Positions 1 through 7,096 of a DNA stretch of 9,780 bases are shown in pieces. The notes under the pieces were generated by a model. It saw nothing but the letters and a program-made list of their open reading frames with translations, was not told the DNA's origin and ran no database searches. How positions within the stretch are numbered: the stretch's first letter is position 1; every line of letters starts with the position of its first letter. The translations under genes were made by a program, and so were the position numbers. The stretch is from CAYPEL01 sp964409635. GTDB lineage: Bacteria; Pseudomonadota; Gammaproteobacteria; DSM-19610. The DNA is taken from positions 1 through 9,780 of the forward strand of contig CAYPEL010000109.1 of the NCBI GenBank assembly GCA_964409635.1, written 5' to 3'.

Positions 1-452
1 GGTTGCTTATTGGTTTGGCCGGTATCCACGAAAGGCAAAAGAATTACGACGAGGCTATTGCGCTTTATGAGAGGGTGCTAGACAAACAACCAGGTAATGC
101 AATCAGCGTAAATAATCTTGCCGCTTTACTATCCGATCACCGTACCGACGCCGCCAGCCTGGACAAAGCGTCGGAGTATGCTGAAACCCTGGCCAAGACT
201 AAACAACCGGCTTTCCTGGATACGGCCGGCTGGGTGTATTACCGCCGGGGCGAATACGACAAGGCAGTGGATATTTTGAAAGGGGTGGTTGAGAAAATGC
301 CTGATGTGCCTGTGTTTCAGTATCATCTGGGTATGGCGTATTACAAAACAGGTGACAAGGCTGCAGCTAAAGAGCATTTGAGTAAAGCCGTGGGTGAAAA
401 TGCCAGCTATACCGGAATAGATGAAGCAAAGGCAACATTAGAAACCTTGTAA
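1..452 (+). CDS. prsT: TPR-repeat protein, C-terminal part; probable PEP-CTERM system lipoprotein PrsT (5' truncated by window edge)
   Basis: Only the last 150 or so residues are in the window; the reading frame is open to the left edge, so the apparent start at base 3 is not a real start. The visible protein is a chain of tetratricopeptide helices. One repeat covers about residues 5-31 (LAGIHERQKNYDEAIALYER), a longer irregular one about 36-70, one about 72-104 (DTAGWVYYRRGEYDKAVDIL), and one about 105-137 (YHLGMAYYKTGDKAAAKEHL). TPR arrays mediate protein-protein contacts. The C-terminal pattern of an irregular repeat, then LDTAGW, then YHLGMA resembles the end of PrsT, the large TPR lipoprotein of PEP-CTERM/exosortase exopolysaccharide loci. 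The prsK-prsR pair immediately downstream supports this. The signal peptide and lipobox would lie upstream and cannot be checked. TPR is certain; the PrsT name is an inference from context and could be another EPS-locus TPR protein. Confidence 0.75.
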   Translation, partial: LLIGLAGIHERQKNYDEAIALYERVLDKQPGNAISVNNLAALLSDHRTDAASLDKASEYAETLAKTKQPAFLDTAGWVYYRRGEYDKAVDILKGVVEKMPDVPVFQYHLGMAYYKTGDKAAAKEHLSKAVGENASYTGIDEAKATLETL

Positions 453-496
453 TCTGGCTATGAGTGATAATATCCATTCATATTGGTATTAAAAAT

Positions 497-538
497 AAAA
501 CGTAGCTGCGATAGATAAATTCATCACAGCTACGTTTT
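497..538. terminator. Rho-independent terminator, probably bidirectional, after the TPR gene
   Basis: A perfect 12-base inverted repeat, AAAACGTAGCTG (497-508) and CAGCTACGTTTT (527-538), is extended inward by GAT/ATC after one mismatch. The A run on the left and T run on the right give the hairpin a U-tract in either direction. It lies 45 bases after the stop of the TPR gene and should end that transcript, separating it from prsK-prsR. No minus-strand gene needs it, so plus-strand termination is the likely role. Confidence 0.8.
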
Positions 539-763
539 ACACTCGACGATAACGAATTATCTTTTGTTAAATAATCCAGAATAAACTCCGTAAGTTGTTA
601 TTTTAATAATAGTTATTATTAATTTTTCTGTAAAAATTCATAATAACCGCAGCCCCCTACCTGGATAGACCCCTGTATATTGGGTATATTCCCAACAGTT
701 TCGTACTTCCTGAATGAGAACTGCTAACCCGTCTTTCTCCAGGCGGGATACCCAGGTGACTAA
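539..763 (+). other. AT-rich leader between the terminator and prsK
   Basis: Together with the terminator this is the only gene-free stretch over 300 bases (453-763), and I see no convincing small gene in it. The part at 560-640 is very AT-rich and is the likely promoter zone. TTGTTA at 595-600 followed 16 bases later by TATTAA at 617-622 is a possible but poor sigma70 promoter. I scanned for a sigma54 pattern (GG, ten bases, GC) on the plus strand and did not find one. A short palindrome, TTGGG(680-684)-6 bases-CCCAA(691-695), lies downstream and could be an operator or leader hairpin. AGGTG at 754-758 is the ribosome binding site of prsK. Confidence 0.45.
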
Positions 764-2908
764 ATGATCAACATCGGTGCAATTAGCTACGCTACAGGCA
801 GCCTGTTCTTCCTGGTTCTGGCGATGGTGTTGCTGACAGGCAAACGGGGCCGTACACACAAGTTCGCATTAATGCTGACATTAATGCTCAGCGCTGCCTG
901 GATGGCTGTCGCTGCCTGGTCAGCTTATATTGGCTCATCCGCCCTCTGGCCCTATTTGTTAGAACCCATCCGCAATTTTGGCCTGCTGGCCTTCCTGGCA
1001 TTGTTACTCTATGCGCCCAACCCAAAAGCCACCTTTTTCAGCCGGAGATTTAGCCGTGTGTTCGGTCTCTTATTCAGCGCCTCCTTCTTGCTTATGGCCT
1101 TGGTGCTGTATCGAACCTTCGGTGGGGGGGTGCCAGTCTACTCTGGCAGTATCGACTGGCTATTTGCCGGATATCTGACTTTTTCGATCACCGGCCTGGT
1201 ATTTGTCGAACAAATTATCCGCAATGTTCGCCAGGAATCGCGCCACGCTATTAAGTATTTATGCATAGGCTTTGGGGTCATGTTTGCCTATGATTTTTAT
1301 CTCTATTCGCACGCCTTGCTGTTCCAGGGCATAGATCCTAATTTATGGGCATCGCGTGGCCTGGTGAACGCATTAGTCGTGCCTGTACTCGGTATTGCGG
1401 TGGCGCGCGATCCTTACTGGTCACACGATATTTTTGTTTCGCGACGGGCGGCTTTTCATACCACTGCGTTATTGGGTTCGGGGGTTTACATGCTCGCCAT
1501 GGGCGCCGGTGGCTATTTTGTCCGCGTTTATGGCGGAACCTGGGGCGCATTCGCCCAGGTTATTTTTCTGTTTGGCGCGGCGATGATTCTTCTGATCCTG
1601 CTGTTTTCGGCCCAGCTGCGCGCCAGTCTGCGGGTCTTTTTCAATAAACATTTCTTTCACTACAAGTACGAATACCGCGATGAGTGGCTGCGTTTCAGCG
1701 ATACGCTGACCACAGATGAGCCGGATATGCGTCTACGAGAACGCAGTATTCGAGCGCTTGCCGATATCCTTGAATCACCGGGTGGCGTGCTTTTCCTGTA
1801 CCGCGAGTCCTCGCGTTATGAGCCGATCGCCAGTTGGCAAATGCCCTTGCCAGGTGAGGCTGCCTTATTTAACGACAGTTCTCTGATGAAATATTTTCGC
1901 AATCGGGAGTGGGTTGTGAACATCGATGAATATCACTATTCACCAGAAAGTTATGAAGATCTGGAACTACCCGTGTGGATGCTGGAATCGGGACAGGCCT
2001 GGTTAGTGGTACCGCTATTTTTTCACGATCGGCTGTTGGGCATCATCGTTTTGGCAAGGCCTCAAGTTATCCCACCGCTGAACTGGGAAGATTATGATCT
2101 GCTGCGAACCGCTGGCCGCCAGGCTGCCGCCCACCTTGCGCAACTCGATGCAGCGCAAGCCTTGGCTGAAGCCAAGCAGTTCGAAGCCAGCAACCGCTTG
2201 TCCGCCTACGTGATGCACGATTTGAAAAATCTGATTGCCCAGCTTTCACTGGTGGTTACCAATGCAGAACGGCACAAAACTAACCCGCAATTTATGGATG
2301 ATGTGATTCGTACCGTCGACAATTCAGTCAACAAAATGAATGGCCTGCTGGCGCATTTGAGGAGCGGTGGAACATCAGACCGTCCTGTTAAGGCCATCGA
2401 CTTATGCGATGCCTTGCTCGAGGTGATCGAGATGATGTCCGCTGGGTCACCCGTGCCATCGCTTGATTGTCAGGCAAAAGGTCTCAAGGCACTGACAGAG
2501 TCAGACAGGTTTGTCTCGGTGGTCGGGCACATTGTCCGCAATGCCCAGGATGCGACACCGAATGAAGGTCATATTATTGTCAGATTATTCAAGCAAAATG
2601 ATCGGGCCGTGATTGAGGTGCAAGATAATGGCTCGGGTATGGATGAGGCTTTTATCCGCGAGCGCTTGTTTAAGCCCTTCGACAGCACAAAGGGTGATTC
2701 TGGAATGGGGATTGGCGCCCATGAAACCCGCGCCTTTATAAGGGCGTTGGGCGGTGATGTGGAAGTCATCAGCCGGCTGGGTGAAGGCACAACTTTCCGG
2801 CTGGCGATACCGGTTAGCGATGACAAAAAAAATACTGTAAAGTATGCCGACAATCCAGAGCACGGACCCCAAAATGACAACGAATTCAAGGAAATTGCTG
2901 GTAGTTGA
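764..2908 (+). CDS. prsK: PEP-CTERM system membrane histidine kinase PrsK
   Basis: This 714-residue sensor kinase most likely phosphorylates PrsR, encoded just downstream. About eight or nine hydrophobic segments span residues 5-285 and form the membrane sensor. A GAF-like domain follows at about 325-460 (ends in LVVPLFFHDRLLGIIVLARP). The H-box has the HDLKN form with phospho-acceptor His485. The ATPase domain shows the N-box around Asn593 (HIVRNAQDA), the G1 box DNGSG at 621-625 and the G2 box GMGIG at 647-651, so all catalytic motifs are intact. Length and architecture match the PrsK family found with exosortase/PEP-CTERM exopolysaccharide loci. The ATG at 764 has AGGTG five bases upstream. 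The 3' end overlaps prsR, so the two are cotranscribed. The input signal cannot be read from the sequence. The kinase function is near certain; the PrsK name rests on recognised motifs and the partner gene. Confidence 0.9.
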   Translation: MINIGAISYATGSLFFLVLAMVLLTGKRGRTHKFALMLTLMLSAAWMAVAAWSAYIGSSALWPYLLEPIRNFGLLAFLALLLYAPNPKATFFSRRFSRVFGLLFSASFLLMALVLYRTFGGGVPVYSGSIDWLFAGYLTFSITGLVFVEQIIRNVRQESRHAIKYLCIGFGVMFAYDFYLYSHALLFQGIDPNLWASRGLVNALVVPVLGIAVARDPYWSHDIFVSRRAAFHTTALLGSGVYMLAMGAGGYFVRVYGGTWGAFAQVIFLFGAAMILLILLFSAQLRASLRVFFNKHFFHYKYEYRDEWLRFSDTLTTDEPDMRLRERSIRALADILESPGGVLFLYRESSRYEPIASWQMPLPGEAALFNDSSLMKYFRNREWVVNIDEYHYSPESYEDLELPVWMLESGQAWLVVPLFFHDRLLGIIVLARPQVIPPLNWEDYDLLRTAGRQAAAHLAQLDAAQALAEAKQFEASNRLSAYVMHDLKNLIAQLSLVVTNAERHKTNPQFMDDVIRTVDNSVNKMNGLLAHLRSGGTSDRPVKAIDLCDALLEVIEMMSAGSPVPSLDCQAKGLKALTESDRFVSVVGHIVRNAQDATPNEGHIIVRLFKQNDRAVIEVQDNGSGMDEAFIRERLFKPFDSTKGDSGMGIGAHETRAFIRALGGDVEVISRLGEGTTFRLAIPVSDDKKNTVKYADNPEHGPQNDNEFKEIAGS

Positions 2909-4226
2909 AGATGATCCTGGTCTACAGACCCAGCTGAAGTGGTGCTTTGAGGAATATGAAGTACTGATCGCGGGGGATCGTGAATCTGCCCTCAAGGAGC
3001 TGGAAAAGCACACGCCTGCCGTTGTTACCGTTGACCTCGGACTGCCACCCGATACTGATGGCACCACTGAAGGTTTTGCCACACTCGAAACCATTCTTAC
3101 CAAAAGGCCAGGTACCAAGGTCATCGTGGTTACCGGCAACAACGACCGCCAGCATGCACTTCAAGCTGTAGGTATGGGCGCTTATGATTTCTTCTATAAG
3201 CCGATCGATGCCGAAATGCTCGGCTTTATCGTCAACCGTGCCTACCGTCTGCATGAAATCGAAATCGAAAATTCACGCCTGCATGTGAACTCTTATGGTG
3301 CACCTCTTGAGGGAGTGATTACCAGCAGCCCGGAGATGGCCAAGATTTGCCGCACTGTTGAAAAAGTGGCGCCGGCAGACGCAACGGTGCTGCTGCTAGG
3401 TGAATCCGGTACCGGCAAGGAGCTGATTGCCCGCTCACTGCATTCACTCTCAAACCGTGCTGATGGATCCTTCGTGGCCATCAATTGTGCAGCCATACCG
3501 GAAAACCTGCTGGAAAGTGAATTATTCGGCTATGAAAAAGGCGCCTTCACTGGCGCGGTCAAACAAACCCAGGGCAAGATCGAAATGGCTAACGGTGGCA
3601 CCTTGTTTCTGGATGAGGTCGGCGACCTCTCCATGCCCCTGCAAGCCAAGCTATTGCGTTTTTTACAGGAACGTGTCGTTGAACGGGTTGGTGGGCGGAT
3701 CGAAATTCCGATCGATGTCCGGATCCTGTGTGCGACCCACAAAGATCTGCCAACCTTATCGCGTGAAAATGCTTTTCGCGAAGACCTCTATTACCGCATC
3801 AGTGAAATCACCATACGCATACCCGCCTTGCGTGAACGCGAAGGCGACAGCCTGCTGCTGGCGCGGGTTTTCCTGGAGCGTTACAGCAAGCAGATGAGTA
3901 AACAACACCGTTTCAGTAAAGACTCACTGGCTGCGATTGAAGTCTATCCCTGGCCCGGCAATGTGCGTGAACTGGAAAACCGTGTGAAACGCGCTGTGAT
4001 TATGGCGGAACACAAACAAATATCAGCATCTGACCTGGAGCTTGGCGGTGCGGGCGCCGACGACATGCGTACTTTTAATTTAAGAGAAGTGCGTGAACAG
4101 GCAGAACGCCAGGCCATTGTGCGCGCGATGGGTCATGTCGGGGGTAAAGTCTCCCACGCTTCCGAACTACTGGGTGTCAGTCGCCCCACCATGTACGACC
4201 TGATTAAAAAATACAGCCTAAAATAG
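2874..4226 (+). CDS. prsR: PEP-CTERM-box response regulator PrsR (sigma54-dependent activator)
   Basis: An NtrC-type regulator of about 450 residues. The receiver domain has the acidic pocket VVEDD (10-14), phospho-acceptor Asp54, Thr87 and Lys109. The AAA+ domain has Walker A GESGTGKE (176-183), the sigma54-contacting loop GAFTGA (223-228) and Walker B LFLDEVGD with Asp247/Glu248. A Fis-type helix-turn-helix closes the protein (about 427-449, ASELLGVSRPTMYDLIKKYS). It should be phosphorylated by PrsK and open RpoN promoters of PEP-CTERM and exopolysaccharide genes; the intact GAFTGA supports true sigma54 dependence. I prefer ATG 2874, because MTTNSRKLLVVEDD starts close to the receiver fold and puts the phosphoacceptor at 54. 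An in-frame ATG at 2844 would add ten residues. Neither has a strong ribosome binding site. The start overlaps the end of prsK by 35 bases (65 with the earlier ATG), suggesting translational coupling. Confidence 0.9.
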   Translation: MTTNSRKLLVVEDDPGLQTQLKWCFEEYEVLIAGDRESALKELEKHTPAVVTVDLGLPPDTDGTTEGFATLETILTKRPGTKVIVVTGNNDRQHALQAVGMGAYDFFYKPIDAEMLGFIVNRAYRLHEIEIENSRLHVNSYGAPLEGVITSSPEMAKICRTVEKVAPADATVLLLGESGTGKELIARSLHSLSNRADGSFVAINCAAIPENLLESELFGYEKGAFTGAVKQTQGKIEMANGGTLFLDEVGDLSMPLQAKLLRFLQERVVERVGGRIEIPIDVRILCATHKDLPTLSRENAFREDLYYRISEITIRIPALREREGDSLLLARVFLERYSKQMSKQHRFSKDSLAAIEVYPWPGNVRELENRVKRAVIMAEHKQISASDLELGGAGADDMRTFNLREVREQAERQAIVRAMGHVGGKVSHASELLGVSRPTMYDLIKKYSLK

Positions 4227-4273
4227 TTTGAACTCCTCTGTCTCATTCGTGCATCTTGTTTTTCGCGAATACG

Positions 4274-4332
4274 GTAGGAACGGTTTTAGCCGCGATAACA
4301 GTTGCCCCCATCGCGGCTAAAGCCGCTCCTGC
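4274..4332. repeat. REP-like long imperfect palindrome in the convergent prsR/dsbD gap
   Basis: Arms of 23 bases at 4274-4296 and 4310-4332 match at 20 of 23 positions around a 13-base loop. Two of the three differences are G-T wobbles. The perfect core is TTTAGCCGCGAT against ATCGCGGCTAAA, and the outer part reads GTAGGAACGG against CCGCTCCTGC. This layout resembles the repetitive extragenic palindromes common in gammaproteobacteria. A further 7-base inverted pair, ATTCGTG (4245-4251) and CACGAAT (4340-4346), encloses it. There is no T-tract next to the stem, so it is not a classical terminator, but it may still protect or end the two converging transcripts. Confidence 0.7.
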
Positions 4333-4363
4333 TGGCTGTCACGAATAAAGTATGAAATGTCTT

Positions 4364-4377
4364 AACCTTGCAAGGTT
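4364..4377. repeat. 14-base perfect palindrome just past the dsbD stop
   Basis: AACCTTGCAAGGTT is self-complementary and lies four bases beyond the end of dsbD on its downstream side. As RNA it can form a 5-base stem with a TGCA loop. No T-tract follows on the minus strand, so calling it a terminator would be weak. It could also be a protein binding site or chance. Confidence 0.35.
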
Positions 4378-4381
4378 GCTC

Positions 4382-6640
4382 TCAAGGCCGGAGCGGTTTC
4401 AAATGCTCCACGAATCTATCTGCTTTAATATAACCCACCAACCGCATGGCTGGATGCTCCTGTCCACTGCCATCATAGAAAATAATGCTCGGCGGACCGA
4501 CCAGGTTATATTTTTTTAACAGCGCTTTGTCGTCGTCACTATTTGCCGTAACGTCTGCCTGCAACAAGGTCATATGCGAGAGCGCCTGGTGCACCTCGGC
4601 TTTTGCGAAGGTGTATTTTTCCATTTCCTTGCAGCTCACACACCAGTCTGCATAGTAGTCCAACATCACCGGTATATTTTGTGATTTAGCCTGAGCGAGT
4701 TCCCGATCAAGCTCGCCCACACTGCGGACTCTTTTAAAAGGAAGATGCGATTGCGCAGCCGCCATATTGCTGCCCCCGGAAGCCAGGTTCAGGTTTGACA
4801 GAGGCCGTAACGGATCGCTGCCCCCGGTGGCTGCACCGGTTAACAACAGCACGCCATAGACCAATGTCACCAGGCCGGCGCCTTTCCAGAATTTTTTCCA
4901 GCCGCTGGCCGTGTCCGTCACCGTTGTCAGGGCGCCCATGTAAATCGAAGAGACAATCAGTAACGCCGCCCATAAGGTCAGCGTGATAGCGCCCGGTAAA
5001 ATTCGTTCCAGCATCCAGATGGCAACGGCCAGCAACATGACGCCAAATACCGCCTTGGTGGCATCCATCCAGCCGCCTGCTTTGGGCAGGTATTTTCCGG
5101 CGCCAGTGCCAATCGCAATCAACGGTGCGCCCATACCCATACTCAATGCAAACAGCGCCATGCCACCCAGTACAGCATCCCCGGTTTGACCAATGACAAT
5201 CAGTGCGGCAGCCAGTGGGGCGGCAACACAGGGGCCGACGATCAGTGCCGATAAAAACCCCATCACCGCGACGCCGGTCAGATTGCCGCCTTTCTGCCGG
5301 TTGCTGACGGCTGTCAGCCGGCTTTGCAGGGCGGCCGGCATTTGCAGTTCATAAAATCCGAACATGGAAAATGCCAGCAGCACAAAGACAAAAGCGAAGC
5401 TTGAAAGCATCCAGGGGTTTTGAAAAGCGGCCTGCAGATTCTGGCCAAACAACCCCGCGATCACCCCGGCGGCGGTATAAGTCAGCGCCATGGCCAGAAC
5501 ATACACACTGGATAAGATAAAACCTCGTTTAGCCGTAATTTCCCCGCCCTGGCCGACAATGATCGAAGACAGGATTGGAATCATCGGAAACACGCAGGGC
5601 GTAAAAGCCAGTAACAGGCCAAACCCAAAAAAGACCAGCAAGGTGCCCAGCGTATTGCCTTCTATCAGACGTTTTGCCAGTGCATCCTGTTCACTCAAGG
5701 GCGCAGTTGTTGCGGTACGCGTTGCTAGCCGGTTAGTCGTATCGCCCGGTTCAGCCGCTGCCGCTTCTGGCAATAGTATGTTGATAATTTTCTTTATCGG
5801 TGGGTAACACACGCCGCGTTCTGCGCAACCCTGATAGGCGAATGTAATGGCCGTTTCGGTACTATTCGCTGCAGTACGTTTGAGTGGTATCCGGGCTTCA
5901 ACAAGATTGTGATAGACCTCGATGTCACCAAAAAACTCATCATGTTTTTTTTCGCCTGCAGGCATCTGTAGCGGTAGCGGTGAGATTGAGCTGTCAGGGG
6001 GTACAGTGGCCGCGAATTTATCGCCGTACAGGTAATAGCCCTCGGCGATATCCCAGCGGGCTATCAGCGTGTGCGGGTCAAGCACTTCCACATTCAGCCG
6101 GAATGCTTCGTCGGCGGGGAGGAGTTCGTCTTCCTCGCCCAGCCCAAAACTGAGTCCAAGATTACTCAGGGTTTTAATTGCGCTGCTGGATGCGGATGGT
6201 TCCTGTGCTAGTAGACTGATAGACAGGATTTGTTTATGCGGGGGATAGCATACCCCTCTGTCCGCGCAACCCTGGGAAGCAACTTGCAGCGCCAGGGTGT
6301 CAGCTGAGCCTTTTGAGCGGGTAATCGGTATCGAGATTTTAATAGTGCCGCGGTAAGTTTCGACATTCCCAAAAAACTCATCGTGCTTGAACTTGCCGGC
6401 CGGTAAAACGGGTAAGCCCAGTGTTATTCCATCCGTGTTACTGACAAACTTAAGTTTGTCACGGTACAGGTAATAACCCTCAGCAACCTGCCAGTCCAGT
6501 TGCACAGTTTCTGCTTCGGGTGCACTGCCGGTTACAGCGAAGGCCTGTTCAACGGGCAACAGCTCATCATCATCGAACAAACCGGCAGACGCCGGAGTCA
6601 GTAACAGGCAAAAAATCCAAAAAGGAAGGATATGTTTCAT
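4382..6640 (-). CDS. dsbD: Thiol:disulfide interchange protein DsbD with two tandem N-terminal domains
   Basis: DsbD carries electrons from cytoplasmic thioredoxin across the inner membrane to periplasmic partners such as DsbC and cytochrome c maturation proteins. The 752-residue protein has a signal peptide (1-19, ends TPASAG). It then has two copies of the periplasmic alpha domain: about 23-143 with QGCADRGVCYPP (Cys125/Cys131), and about 169-290 with QGCAERGVCYPP (Cys272/Cys278). The polytopic beta domain (about 330-605) has its redox pair in FTPCVFP (Cys349) and VGPCVAAP (Cys471). The C-terminal thioredoxin-like domain has WCVSC (Cys667/Cys670). All eight expected cysteines are present. 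Usual DsbD proteins are about 560-600 residues with one alpha domain, so the extra 150 residues equal the second copy. The ATG overlaps the cutA stop as TGATG, so translation is probably coupled. Confidence 0.95.
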   Translation of the reverse strand: MKHILPFWIFCLLLTPASAGLFDDDELLPVEQAFAVTGSAPEAETVQLDWQVAEGYYLYRDKLKFVSNTDGITLGLPVLPAGKFKHDEFFGNVETYRGTIKISIPITRSKGSADTLALQVASQGCADRGVCYPPHKQILSISLLAQEPSASSSAIKTLSNLGLSFGLGEEDELLPADEAFRLNVEVLDPHTLIARWDIAEGYYLYGDKFAATVPPDSSISPLPLQMPAGEKKHDEFFGDIEVYHNLVEARIPLKRTAANSTETAITFAYQGCAERGVCYPPIKKIINILLPEAAAAEPGDTTNRLATRTATTAPLSEQDALAKRLIEGNTLGTLLVFFGFGLLLAFTPCVFPMIPILSSIIVGQGGEITAKRGFILSSVYVLAMALTYTAAGVIAGLFGQNLQAAFQNPWMLSSFAFVFVLLAFSMFGFYELQMPAALQSRLTAVSNRQKGGNLTGVAVMGFLSALIVGPCVAAPLAAALIVIGQTGDAVLGGMALFALSMGMGAPLIAIGTGAGKYLPKAGGWMDATKAVFGVMLLAVAIWMLERILPGAITLTLWAALLIVSSIYMGALTTVTDTASGWKKFWKGAGLVTLVYGVLLLTGAATGGSDPLRPLSNLNLASGGSNMAAAQSHLPFKRVRSVGELDRELAQAKSQNIPVMLDYYADWCVSCKEMEKYTFAKAEVHQALSHMTLLQADVTANSDDDKALLKKYNLVGPPSIIFYDGSGQEHPAMRLVGYIKADRFVEHLKPLRP

Positions 6641-6972
6641 CAGGGTTTTTCCAGAGCGTGGGTTATCCAGTTCAGGTACTCAGGCAGGCCGCTACTCAAT
6701 GGGACTGCAATAATTTCCGGAAGTTCGTAAGGGTGTATTTCACATAAAGTAGTTTCCAGTCTAGGGTAATCGGCCGTTCGGGTCTTACACATGAGCAGAT
6801 ATTCCTCATCGTGCTGCAGATTACCCTGCCAGACGTAAGTGGAAACCACACCAGGTAAAAGACTGACGCAGGCGGCCAGTTTGTATTCCACTAGCTGGTC
6901 AGCGATTTTGAGACCTGTTTCACGGTCAGGAACCGTACTGAAAACAATCTGGAAATCTGTTGGGCCGGGCAT
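6640..6972 (-). CDS. cutA: Divalent-cation tolerance protein CutA
   Basis: A 110-residue protein of normal length for the CutA1 family, small trimeric proteins with a ferredoxin-like fold linked to copper and other divalent-metal tolerance. Family signatures are AACVSLLPG (33-41), STYVWQG (44-50), the acidic and lysine stretch DEEYLLMCKT (55-64), and HPYELPEI (80-87). The ATG at 6972 has AAGG (6985-6982 on the minus strand) about nine bases upstream. The stop TGA shares its last base with the dsbD ATG, which makes a two-gene operon. In E. coli the cutA locus likewise comprises cutA followed by dsbD (historically cutA2/dipZ), so the pairing is conserved. The biochemical function of CutA remains uncertain across the family. 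Confidence 0.95.
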   Translation of the reverse strand: MPGPTDFQIVFSTVPDRETGLKIADQLVEYKLAACVSLLPGVVSTYVWQGNLQHDEEYLLMCKTRTADYPRLETTLCEIHPYELPEIIAVPLSSGLPEYLNWITHALEKP

Positions 6973-7017
6973 GACCGCGAACCTTACCTGTTTGGCAATG
7001 AGGACTCCAATTTTTCA

Positions 7018-7059
7018 TCACCGTAGCCTGGGTTTTGTACCTCACCCAAGCTACGGTGA
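7018..7059. repeat. Long intergenic palindrome between divergent cutA and fxsA
   Basis: Arms 7018-7033 (TCACCGTAGCCTGGGT) and 7044-7059 (ACCCAAGCTACGGTGA) pair at 15 of 16 positions around a 10-base loop. It sits in the 124-base gap between two divergently transcribed genes. No transcript in view should end there, and only a short TTTT (7062-7065) follows on the plus strand. A dispersed REP/MITE-like element, or a shared regulatory site for both genes, are the likelier readings. I could not identify a convincing sigma70 promoter for either gene here. Confidence 0.65.
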
Positions 7060-7096
7060 GCTTTTACGGAACTCGGCTTAAGTGTATGGTGATTAC

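Noticed and set aside
539..763. Sigma54 (-24/-12) promoter driving prsK
   Set aside because: No GG-N10-GC pair matching TGGCAC-N5-TTGC was found on the plus strand in this leader.
865..890. Direct repeat of ATTAATGCT inside prsK
   Set aside because: It encodes the hydrophobic LMLTLML stretch of a membrane segment and is explained by residue and codon repetition.
2585..3142. Minus-strand open frame of 185 codons across the prsK-prsR junction
   Set aside because: Both overlapping plus-strand genes are strongly supported by conserved motifs; the antisense product has no recognisable features.
5490..5807. Plus-strand open frame of 105 codons antisense to dsbD
   Set aside because: Shadow of the dsbD frame; no recognisable domain and no ribosome binding site.
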